DNA of 64,000 nt from positions 248,001 to 312,000 of the forward strand of contig JAANBB010000015.1 of assembly GCA_014621425.1 (NCBI GenBank), written 5' to 3'. The number at the start of each line of letters is the position of its first letter. Within the stretch, counting starts at the first letter, position 1. The notes beneath the pieces were generated by a model. That model searched no databases. It had not been told where the DNA came from and saw nothing but the letters and a program-made list of their open reading frames with translations. Of this stretch, positions 27,157 to 36,987 are shown in pieces. Source of the DNA: Cylindrodendrum hubeiense. Lineage: Eukaryota; Ascomycota; Sordariomycetes; Hypocreales; Nectriaceae. The position numbers and the translations under genes are program-made.

Positions 27157-29969
27157 CTAGTTAATACATTCACTAAAACCACCCTCGAGCATGTCTTCCA
27201 TCAAACCATCTATTACTCTCTCACCCATAGCATCCTCACCTTTCCTGTCGTGAGAGCCCTGAAACTCGGATGCTGTACGACTATTCGGCCTGGAATCCCC
27301 CTTATCATCCCATTGCAGACTTCTTGACGATCCATCATCATCACTCGAGCTTTCAGAATGATCCGAAGGTGTTCCTTCTTCCCTCTGATTTTCAGAATGA
27401 GCAACCTCCAGTAGCCCTAGAGACCCACCAAACGCAAATTGGTTTTCCAGAGTGGCTATGAGACATTCATCCAGCCCTAGGATATTATGTTGGATTTGCT
27501 CGCCAGCCATGAACTCGGGAGGTTCCGGCCTCCGTGTTTGAATCAGCGGATTGGCATCCTCTGCATTGTCCACGTTGGTGCAATGACTCTCAACGAGCTC
27601 CCTGAGGGGGTTGGCGTTGAAAGAAAATAGGCCCCTAAGCTTCACAGGAAAGTCCCAGTCCTGTGGTAGGCGGCCTTTGCTGAGGCTGAGATCTAAGGCT
27701 AAGACCAATCGAAGGTATGATCTGGGCTGGAAAACAAAAATATCGGCCCAGTTAATACTCGAGTTTTTCCTCTGGACTTTTGAGTCATCCAATTGGGCCA
27801 GACTGACGATGTGACGGATGATCTCGCTCACCCAATCAATCCCGTCGAATCGAGGCCAGTACACCTTCATGAATTGTATAAGAACGTTGAGCTGCTGCTG
27901 CGTTGTCTCCAACGACCGGTCTATGTCTGTTCCCATCGGTTGTAATAGTTTAATGTCCAGGATGTTGAGTATAAGAGGCAGTAGAATAAATCCAATAGCC
28001 GATGACGGTAACCACTGGATCAGTCCCAGGTGAAGAAGTTCCTTGTGGCATTCGGTAATGTCTGAAGTTGCATTTTGTAACTCGCGTCGGGTCTCAAAGA
28101 TGGTAGATAAATCCTTGGCGAGAGAGTAAGATGTCTCAGTGCCCGCTCGCAGAGTATCCAGATGAAGCACCTCGTGATGGCATAGAACTATGCGTGCGGT
28201 GTGATAATACATGTACATGAGATTCGTGTATAGAATGATAGAGTTATGATTGAGGGATGGAATCGCGTTTGGTGATGTTGTTAAGTGGCCCCTGTTGGGA
28301 GAACCCCGAGTATTTGGTAGCTTGGAAACTGTTAATGTATGCCACCTCCTCAGGGCAGTCTTGCATTCTTGAAGTCTGACTTGACGTTCTCTTCGCTGTG
28401 TAGTGCCCTGCATGCCCTTCGGCGGAAGTATGAGTGACAAGATATCCGTTAGCGTAATATGTAGCTTAATTGAATGAGCTAGGATTTCAGCCAGTCTTGT
28501 CTTTGACAGAGAGTTATAGACCTTAGACTTTTCAAGTTCGTCTTCTAGGTCTTTCGCAGTCAGAGGATTAGTGTTGAAGTCAAACTGCTCCCTCGTGATG
28601 CGAATCGGAAGTCTCATCAAGAGACTAATTGAGCGGTCTCGAATGATGCAACACCACCAAAGTCTTTTGAGAAGGTTCTTTTGCTTTGCGTTCGAGTGTA
28701 AGTTCACCGTTGCATGCAGGTGGTCTTCGGCCAATTTTGCGTTTTCAATGGCGAGGCTTAACCAAACCGTATTTGGCTTCCTTGAAGATGAAAGGGAGGT
28801 AAATGATAGGAGAATGCAAGCCTGGGCGATGATGAGAGGTGAAGACTCGCATTCCATATCATAAAGCAGCTTTGTCCGTCGAAGAAATGTTGCCCGCATG
28901 GATCGAATATCGGGATGTCCAAGGGCCTGCATAGTAGAATCGGAGAGAAAGGTGCAAGATGCAAATAGCATGGCTTGGAGGAGAAGCAGAGGCATCGACT
29001 CCAACGATGGGTGGCGCGGATCAGGGTAGTATAGTTCCCAGAAGTCGCCTTCGTTGATTAGAGGCAAAAATGGGTGGATGTGAAGAAAGTACTGGTGGAC
29101 TATCTCGTCAAGATAGGGACGCATTGGCACTCTAAGGCATCCCTGGGCCTCAAGATAGCTTGCATCGTGTTGTGGAATGTGATGGATGTTTGTGATTGTA
29201 AGAAATGGGTAGCAGCAGTATGGTAGTTCAGAAGATCCAGGGGCATTACTAGTCGTAGGCCATTGATTCTGAAAACTTGTCCAAGGATAGTCAGGTTTGA
29301 GCAACAACGTTGGTAAGTCGTCGGCATTGGATCTGACATATGAAGCTGTATATATTGTGATCAGCAGAGAGGATGTCAATTCCGACGACTAACTTACTCT
29401 CAAGAGCACAGAACTGCTCGCCAGATGAGACTTCTATTACTTCCGGGCCCTCCAGAAAAGAATCCCCCGTGTCTACTGGTTCCATATCGTTTTGGTGAAA
29501 TTCAGGTGATTCTTCAACTGGCTGATCTAAAAGTAGGGAAGATTGCACACTGATGGACGCATCCCTCTGGTCCGCAACCCCCAAATCAGGGGCTATATCG
29601 ACAGCCCTTGGGCTATTGCTAGGCTGGTTTAGTGCCGCATATGGAGGTAGGGACGCCTGGATACCGTCTTGGGCGTCATATTTGGCTCGGCGGCTGTGCA
29701 CGGAGGTTAGTGCATCAATGGTCCTCCGCTCTATGCTTGGTAACGTACTACTTAGACGCTCTTCCAGTTACGACACATGGCTCCTCATCAAGGTAGCAAT
29801 TTGCGCAGGGACGCCCTCTTTGGGAGACATCACATCGAACTTTGCGGGCTCGGCATGACAAGCACGCCTTGCGAGCTCTCTTGCGAGCTTTGGCTGGGGA
29901 TTTCCTTTGACCACCTTGAGCCGGTAGAGGGGGTCGTCGCAGACCTGTTCGGGTTTCAACATGGTCCAT
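27157..29969 (-). CDS. Zn2Cys6 fungal transcription factor
   Basis: Three exons on the minus strand, 29969-29752, 29693-29398 and 29345-27157, give about 900 residues. The DNA-binding domain is near the N-terminus: Cys36-x2-Cys39-x6-Cys46-x8-Cys55-x2-Cys58-x6-Cys65, preceded by a basic block (KARKRARKA). A middle-homology domain (fungal-specific TF domain) starts near residue 200 with YLDEIVHQYFLHIHPFLPLI and continues with LLKRLWWCCIIRDRSISLLM, a conserved helix pair. The C-terminus is acidic and serine-rich, as in activation domains. The layout is reminiscent of cutinase-type regulators (CTF1/FarA), but this is only a resemblance. Its nearest neighbours upstream are an MFS permease and an amidohydrolase gene, so a pathway-specific role is a reasonable guess. 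Confidence 0.9.
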
Positions 29970-30929
29970 GCTGAGTGTTGTTTGGTTGCGCTGTTCAGAC
30001 CACCTAATAGACTTCTTCGACTATAACAGGTGGATGAGAAACTGATAAATCAGCTGCTGATGTTGATGAAGCGGAAAGGTAGAGGAGGCGAGAGGATCCA
30101 AGTGGAGATTCAATGTGGGCAAAATCCGGGGTAATGGGGAATGGCGGGGGTAAAGCTCAATGGAAAATCCGGGGTTCGTTTGGATTTTATCATTGTCCCA
30201 GACACTAATAAATCCATGGGTGGTTGAGAACACACAATGTGGAGTTTGACATTGAACTAATCCGGCTAAGTCGGCTAACCCTCATTAGCCTCGGCAGAAA
30301 AGGATTGACACGGATATTCCCCTTCTGGGCTTAGTCAATCTAGCCCAGCTCAGTGACACACTGCCACCCCCTTACATTGGCTTGAGCCAGTAGAGGGTTC
30401 CTCGGGGACACTGAGGATTGTAATGAGCAATTTTGAGATCCTTACATATCCGTTGCTAAAGTTATATGCAGACTGTCATTAAATGGGAGAGCGTAACAAT
30501 AAGCTCAAGCCAGTTGTGACGGAGCTTATGAGACTCGTATTTCTGCCCAGATATTCACTAGTGGAAGTTACCCCTTCACATCGAGAAGTTGCGGACAGGG
30601 TCTTATCAAGAAGCATATAATTTTCTGTCTCCATATTCACATAGATGTCTAGGAAAACCAGTCCATATACTGGCCTAAAGACTACTAGGGCGTGGAATGA
30701 ACCACGAAGTTAATGGTCTAGATTGCTTTCAAGCATGATGAGAACGTGAAGCCAGATTGGAAATATTCTCAAGCTTCATGGATTTGCCATGTGACGAAGG
30801 TGGATATTTCTTAAAGAAAGTGGCAACAGATGTGACCGATAAGTATGAGCTTGAGTGTATGTGGCTATTTATGTAAAGCGAAGCTACATACATTCCGTAG
30901 CAAGGACGGGAACATTTCTGATACCCATC
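29970..30929. other. Intergenic region upstream of the Zn2Cys6 gene
   Basis: About 960 bp hold the promoter of the regulator and the 3' flank of the MFS gene. I see no gene or repeat. Confidence 0.6.
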
Positions 30930-32690
30930 TCAAATAGTGTATCGAAAAAATGTTGCGTCGTCGCCTTTGTCAGACTCCATTTCCATCTCTGCCAGGGTGT
31001 AATCGCTTGGCGCCTTGTACAATCTGTCACGCCTTGCGTTCTCCTGGCGTAGATACCAGGTCATGAACATGGCCAGACCACAACTAGTACATAAGGTTGC
31101 AATTAGAGTCCCGTGGCCGACACGGTAGTTGGGGGCATCCTCCTTCCGGTAAATAAAGCCCGCGATGGAGCCAGCTAGATTACCCTTTATGCCGTTAGCA
31201 TCGCCAGCGGACCGACGGAAACTTAGGGGAACTTACAAAACCGATTTGCATAGCTAGCCCAACTCCTCTCTTCGCGGATCCACCGATATTGTTGCCATTC
31301 CACGAAGTACCCTGCGGCACATAGGCGAAGATTCCTGATAGAACAAGGAAACAGGCGAAGTACTTTGCACTGTTGTTCTCAACGGTGATGAGAATCACAA
31401 ACCCAACGATGCTACCCCAGGATCAGCTTAGGCTGGTTTGAGATTGAAAAACTTCCGTCTCTCGTTAAGAAACTTACGCCACGACGGAGAAGAATATGAC
31501 ATAAACACCACGCTGTCTCCGCCTATCTGCCGCAAATCCACCCACGACGGTGGCAATGCAAGCTGTGACGTATGGTGGTACAGACATGAGCTGGGCCCGC
31601 TCTGAGGTGTGCCCCATGCCGAGAATAATAGTCGGGAGGAATATGGAGACCGAGTAAACGGGCAAGAATATCCCAATGGTAATGAGCATCTGAACCCAAA
31701 TTTTCCAATCCTTCAAGGCGTCTTTGACGAATTTAGTGCGAAGGTCATTAGACAAAACAGAAGAATCTTCTCGCAGGCGGCGAACAACCTCTTGTCTTTC
31801 ATCAGGGGTAAGAAATTTGGCTGTATCTGGATAATCGTGCAGGGCGCGGAAAGCAAACAAAGCTAGGTTGATGGATTAGCTATTGGAGCTTATCCGGGAT
31901 GGCAGTACTCACCAACAAGTACCGTGAAAATTCCTTCAAGGATGAATATCCAAGCCCACCCGTTCAAGCCGCCCACTCCGGCCATCTCCATGATGCCACG
32001 CGCAAGGAGGCCACCAAAGGCACCTGCAGCGGTAGCAGCTGAGAAGAATATTGCGATTCTAGAGCCGCATTCGTGGCGTTTATACCAGAGTGTAATGCTA
32101 CTCCATTGTCAATAAAGGGCGCTCGAGGGGACAGGTGGGCAAAGTACTAGAAGGTAACGCCTGGAAACAGGCCGCCCTCGGCGAGGCCAAGTGCCATTCG
32201 CGACACAAGGAGGCCAGGATAGCTTTTGACGATGCCCATCAGGGTCATGACGATACCCCACGCGAGCATGATGGAGGGGATCCAGATGGAAGGGCGGAAG
32301 CGTTTCATGGCGAGGTTCGAGGGAATCTCTGTCGCTATGTAAAATGGGAAAAAGACGGAAACAGCAACCTGAGAGAACAAATTAGAAATGAAGGACGATT
32401 CAGTTGTCAAATAAATATCTTCTCACGCTGTAGTCCCATTTGCCGGTCATTTTCAAGTCTTCTTCCAGACCAGCGAGTCTCGCATTGCCGATGTTTGCTC
32501 GGTCAAGGAAGGAAAGCAGGTACAGAAGCGACAAAAGGGGCAACAAGGCCCAATCAATCTTTCTCAATAGTCGTTTTGTCTCATTCGTGGAGAATTCTCG
32601 AAGCGCACCTTCGGCGTGCTCGGTGTCGGGCTTCATACCGACATCTTCAGCCGATTTAACCTCCAGACGTTGAGAATCGACTGGAACCAT
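30930..32690 (-). CDS. MFS permease of the anion:cation symporter (allantoate permease, DAL5-like) family
   Basis: Six exons on the minus strand, 32690-32427, 32368-32148, 32097-31913, 31862-31478, 31411-31237 and 31184-30930, give about 494 residues. ACS hallmarks are the opening RKIDWALLPLLSLLYLLSFLDRANIGNA, split here as KIDWALLPLL and LSFLDRANIGNARL, and EGGLFPGVTFY in TM4-5 followed by WYKRHECGSRIA. Also seen are NGWAWIFILEGIFT before the central loop and SWNGNNIGGSAKRGVGLAMQIG in TM10, given here as NNIGGSAKRG. Every splice restores these strings. Substrates of the family include allantoate, nicotinate, pantothenate, biotin precursors and organic acids; which applies is not visible. An upstream in-frame extension to 33125 exists, but a TATA element at 32791 supports the ATG at 32690. 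It is transcribed divergently from the amidohydrolase gene. Confidence 0.92.
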
Positions 32691-33211
32691 CCTTAACGTG
32701 CTGTAGAAATTTGAAATAAAGTGCAGAGTCAATGTAATATCCACTGTGAACGATTCAGCAAAGAATGCAACACTGAGGATTCTTGTCGGCCTTATATAGA
32801 GTAAACAGGAAGGCAAAAGGGTATTACTGACGGCTGAAAGAGCGCCACAGGTTTGAATACCCTCGGTTAATTGCTTCATTATTATTTCATCTCCAAGGTC
32901 TTTCATCTTAAAATCGGGTGTTTTTGAGGGGCTCGGTCTTGAGGCCAAGGTGGCTGACCTAGGTGGCCATGAAACTAACCCCAAAGTTGATGCGCCCAAG
33001 CTACCCCAGTCAATTACCCCGGATTCCGCGGCTGTGGGCGGGGAAGTTTTGGACTCCACCGAGTTTGCCGACCCGAAACGACAGTTATTAAGTGAGGCTA
33101 GTTCTTCGTCGAGAATGATCAACAAAGCTTTCCAACAACCACGTTCCTCATTACCGTAATTATCTATTGTGTACGGTTATCTTGATTGAGCTGCGTGCGA
33201 ACCTTGAAACG
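32691..33211. promoter_or_regulatory. Bidirectional promoter of MFS permease and amidohydrolase
   Basis: Only 521 bp separate the two divergent start codons, suggesting joint control. A TATATAAG element read on the minus strand (plus positions 32791-32798) lies about 100 bp upstream of the permease ATG. I cannot assign operator sites. Confidence 0.5.
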
Positions 33212-34159
33212 ATGGCACCTCCCAAGTTTCAGTACCCTATTGTTGATGTTTGGTGCAACCTCCCTGGGGTACGAATAATTGCCCAATAACTCATTTCTAT
33301 CGTTCAGCTTACTGACTTTCGTCGATAGTTGGGCGCCGCCATCCCCGAGGTTGCCCGTCTATTTGCATACAGTCATTCCGACCCCGAGATTGCCGACAAA
33401 AAACGTTCCCCTGAAGAAGTCATTGCCCTGATGGACGAAGCTGGAGTTTCTCACATTTGCTTATCCGCTTGGAGCCGTCCTGGCCAGATGATCTTCTCCA
33501 ATGAGGAGATTTCCAGGTACACCCGGGCGTACCCAGACCGCATCTTCGGCCTCGCTGCTGTTGACCTGCACAACCCCGTCGAGGCGGTCAAGGAGCTCGA
33601 GCACTACGTCAAAGTGGAAGGATTTGTTGGATTGAGAGTTGTTCCTTGGCTTTGGAATCTGCCGCCGACTGATCCTCACTACTGGCCACTCTTCGTCAAG
33701 TGCATCGAGCTTGACATTCCCTTCCTTACACAAGTTGGTCATACGGGACCTGCCTGCCCCAGCGAGGTCGGGCGTCCGATTCCGTACATCGACACCATCG
33801 CTCTGAAGTTTCCGAACCTCAAGATAATCATGGGTCACATGGGATATCCTTGGGCTGCTGAGACCGTTGCCGTGGCCTGGAAGCACAAGAACGTATACAT
33901 CGACACCAGCGCATGGTCCCCAAAGTATTATGCCCCAGAATTCATCACGTTCGCCAACACGACCGGTAGAACTAAGGTCATGTTTGGAACAAACTTTCCC
34001 CAACTGGGGTTGAAGGAATGTGTTGACAATTTCAACAATCTCGTCGGCACGAAGGGCGGCTTTAGAGAGAAGTCCGTGAAGGACTTCATGGGAGGAAATG
34101 CACTTCGAGTCTTGAAGCTGCCTGTTATAAACATGGGTAAGCTGAAGGCTAGTCTTTGA
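33212..34159 (+). CDS. Amidohydrolase-2 family protein (metal-dependent hydrolase/decarboxylase fold)
   Basis: Two exons, 33212-33268 and 33329-34159, give about 295 residues, the usual size of PF04909 proteins. The family includes aminocarboxymuconate and gamma-resorcylate decarboxylases and lactone hydrolases. Typical segments are GVSHICLSAWSRPGQ, YPDRIFGLAAVDLHNP, LDIPFLTQVGHTG (His157), FPNLKIIMGHMGYPW (His189) and KVMFGTNFPQ. Two usual metal ligands look replaced: the N-terminal HxH position reads DVWCN, and the late Asp of the G(S/T)D motif is Asn241. That fits a subfamily with altered or absent metal binding. The partner permease is divergent from it across a short promoter, suggesting joint function on an imported acid or amide. 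Confidence 0.88.
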
Positions 34160-34731
34160 CACTGTTGCCCATACTCAAGCTGCAACTCGATAGTTACTAG
34201 CCTATCTGTTCAATTAGAGCTCGTATTGTGTGTTTATGAGAAATTCAAACTTCTCGTGATTCTGTCTTATCCTTTCATGGTGGTCTGTCTGTAAACGTCC
34301 TACCATCGTAGCCTGACAGTCCCATCTAAAACCCACTCTAACATCATGATAAGCGATCGATAACACATTGGCCAATTCATTCAGCTCGAGAGTTGAGTGG
34401 TACCGGTCTAGCTTTTCCAAACTGACTATCCTACGCAGCATCTCAATTTGCGATCCTCATTCACAGCATTGGAACTCTTCTCAGATTAACCAACCTCGGC
34501 ATCCTCGGAGTGGATCGGTATAGCCGTAATCCATATCCCGCTTTTCCGCGGGCTGAAATGGTCTAATGATGGCCAGTCGAGACGCTAGTTACCACATGAT
34601 GCAACCAGCAACCAGTCACTCGGCGTAATGTAGATACCTTATTATCCGGAATGCGCTTATCAATCAAGTTCAATGCAGCAAGAAGCTCGTAATTCCGGCA
34701 GATCCTCTAAGTTCGATATAATAAACAAGAG
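34160..34731. other. Convergent intergenic region
   Basis: This is shared 3' space of the amidohydrolase (plus) and thioesterase (minus) genes. Open frames here are short and unconvincing. Confidence 0.6.
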
Positions 34732-35801
34732 TTATTTAAATAGCCTCTCAAGCTCTTCAATGGCTGCAATGACACCCGTGACTTCATCCATGGCCTTCAC
34801 CTTTCTCCGTGTTTGCAGCTCAAAAGTTTGCCGAAATTTGTCCACCATAAATGCCTTCAGCACTGATTTCTTTCCTGTCATATAATCATAAATAGCTGTG
34901 TCGTCAACACATCTAGCGGCTATTCGGCGATGATGTTCTGATATTATCCACGCCTCCATTCTTAGAGAGGTGGAGTCATATGTAGGCGGCTCTATTAATT
35001 TGTATAATACAGTCACTCGATCTGGAAACTTCATGGGCTGTGATAAACCGACAGTATTTAGTAAGTGGCTTGTTTGTTTGATCTGTAAAACGTACGAATT
35101 TGAATTCGGTCTTGATACTCTTCAAGATAAGGCCCAGACTCCGCGGTGTTGGTAGGTCTTCCCATTGCCTCTGCTCTTCGGCGTTTACATCCATGCCATG
35201 ATGTCGAACAAATTGGACCCGGGCAGTCTCGACATACCGGTTGTACATCACGTTATTAATGTGGCCTATAGATAGTGAGTTTTAAGATAAAGCATGTCGA
35301 AATTGACACTCATACCCTGTCAAATCTGTCAGAACGCGGATGTGTCTAGCGAGGAGAGACGCACTTACCATGCTGTCCTTGTCATGAAGTCCCGTCAGCG
35401 AGTCCTTTATTGATACCCAATAGACTTGGGAGTCATATAATACTTACCATGGCTCCCCAAAGTACTTGATGACTATCCAAGCCTCTCCATTTCCTTTCAG
35501 TAAGGAAACCTTCTCTGCCTGCTAGAAGCTCCAGCCATCTGGCCTCTGTATGACGAAGTAGTAGTTCAGCCTTTCGCACGCACTCGGTAGGATATTGCGC
35601 ACTTCCTAGTCGTTTCATACGCGCCTGTAATTCAATGAGCCATCTTGAATTAGATGGACCCGAACCATTTGACGCAGTAGAATGACCGTCATTGAATGGT
35701 GGTTCGTAGGAAAAGAATGACCGGATCTTTACCCCGAATGGCCTTGCAAAATGGTTTGCGATCTTTAAGGGATAAACAAGAGTTTTGCACGACATAGTCA
35801 T
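34732..35801 (-). CDS. Hotdog-fold thioesterase-like protein with a 9-nt and a 1-nt exon
   Basis: Minus-strand exons are 35801-35448, 35377-35369 (9 nt), 35316 (1 nt), 35265-35096 and 35037-34732, giving about 279 residues. The spliced text reads LDSHQVLWGAM, DSM, GHINNVMYNRYVETARV and FKFPMKFPDRVTVLYKL. This is the conserved core of fungal thioesterase-like (4HBT_2) proteins, whose relatives read WGEMDSMGHVNN. Later strings are SEHHRRIAARC and IYDYMTGKK. The N-terminus (MTMSCKTLVYPLK, then FARPFGVKIRSFFS) is basic and could be a mitochondrial presequence. The family is thought to hydrolyse acyl-CoA thioesters. Without the single G at 35316 the frame breaks, so either a one-nucleotide exon is used or the copy is damaged. 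All other junctions are canonical. Confidence 0.78.
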
Positions 35802-36188
35802 GTGCCGGTATACCAAGACCAATGAATTAACAAGTTGAGCAGGGAGTTTCGACGACGAGCGCAAGCAAATAAGAATAATGGCCGAAATGATCCAGGACTA
35901 ACCGAATGCCAAGCAAAATTAACCGTGAGGCCCGAGTCAAGACCGAGTTTGCCGAAAGATGATGCTGACAGTGCGGAGAAGCTCGGCGAGTTCGGAGAAC
36001 GTTTCTGGCGGCCGCCACACACTATTCCCAAAATGTCAGAATAACTATAGGACGTATGAAAAACACGTTAGGGGCGTTTTAAAGCTAGAATGGATGAGTT
36101 TTCCGCAGATTGGATTTTCAGTCGTCTGTTTATCAGATATTCGCTTCTGTCTGGCTGCCCAATATCTGGCTATCATTCATTTAAAATA
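35802..36188. other. Intergenic region between thioesterase gene and MITE
   Basis: This is presumed promoter of the thioesterase gene. No gene is supported; overlapping frames on both strands lack motifs. The last 8 bp form the target-site duplication of the neighbouring element. Confidence 0.55.
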
Positions 36189-36717
36189 GAGTATTGCTAT
36201 TCGTACAACCTCCTATTGCTATCCGTACAACCTTTGATCACATGACCTACTTTTTCACCCAGTTCTTTGAGCGGGTTTAATTAATATCTCCTCAAGCCTG
36301 ACCAAGGCCAAATCGTTCAAAAAATGTATCTCTATTTTTTCCCCTTGAGAAATAGCACTTCTATTGCTCTGGCTATTATTCTGGCTGTGATGGCGGCCCC
36401 AACTGCATGCCCGGGATGATGTAACGCAGCTAGTGATGCCTCTTTCGTGCACACCCCAGAAGCGGTGCACACTCTAGATGCGGTGCACGCCAGATACTTA
36501 AAGTCTCCTAGCTTCAGTCCTAATACAGAGCCTGGAGTAACTTTCTTACCTATCCAGCTGCGTATCAATCAGCGTGCGAGCTCGTTATATGATGTTACTG
36601 TGTGGTGTTGTGGGCAGCAGCTACCGCAGCTTTGGTGATAGAAGAATTGTGGTCATGTGATCAAAGGTTGTGCGGATAGCAATAGGAGGTTGTACGAATA
36701 GCAATACTCTTAAAATA
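36181..36717. mobile_element. hAT-type MITE, 521 bp, with 59-bp terminal inverted repeats and 8-bp target duplication
   Basis: The element runs from 36189 to 36709. Left arm 36189-36247 and right arm 36651-36709 are inverted copies with one mismatch. Outer ends read GAGTATTGC and GCAATACTC. The same 8 bp, TTAAAATA, flanks both ends (36181-36188 and 36710-36717), the target-site duplication length of hAT transposons. Each arm contains two tandem copies of a TATTGCTAT(T/C)CGTACAACC motif. The interior has no transposase frame, so the element is non-autonomous. An internal GCGGTGCAC motif is repeated near 36460-36490. The high arm identity suggests fairly recent insertion. Confidence 0.92.
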
Positions 36718-36987
36718 AATTATAAGACAATAACTTAATACTATTGACAGAGATCGGCTTTAACTGAATAAATAAAGAAATATGTAGTCAGATTATAGGT
36801 GCAAATACATCAGTCTGTCGTTATTAGCCTTGTCATGATTGATACTCGACTCCTTGAATGGGTATGAAGAACTATCTTTGGTCTCGGTTATATGACTTCT
36901 CTCGGCCCATTCGTAACTTGCACGTATAGTTTGTTATCTCTTCGGTCCAGAAACAAAACCATTTACTACTTCTAGCCCTGAGCTATT

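Noticed and set aside
32688..33125. Longer N-terminus for the ACS permease from an upstream in-frame start
   Set aside because: The added 145 residues resemble no family part, and a TATA element lies within them at a proper distance from the later ATG.
33461..34162. 233-codon minus-strand open frame
   Set aside because: It lies fully inside the amidohydrolase exon, which has strong family motifs; the reverse frame is a shadow.
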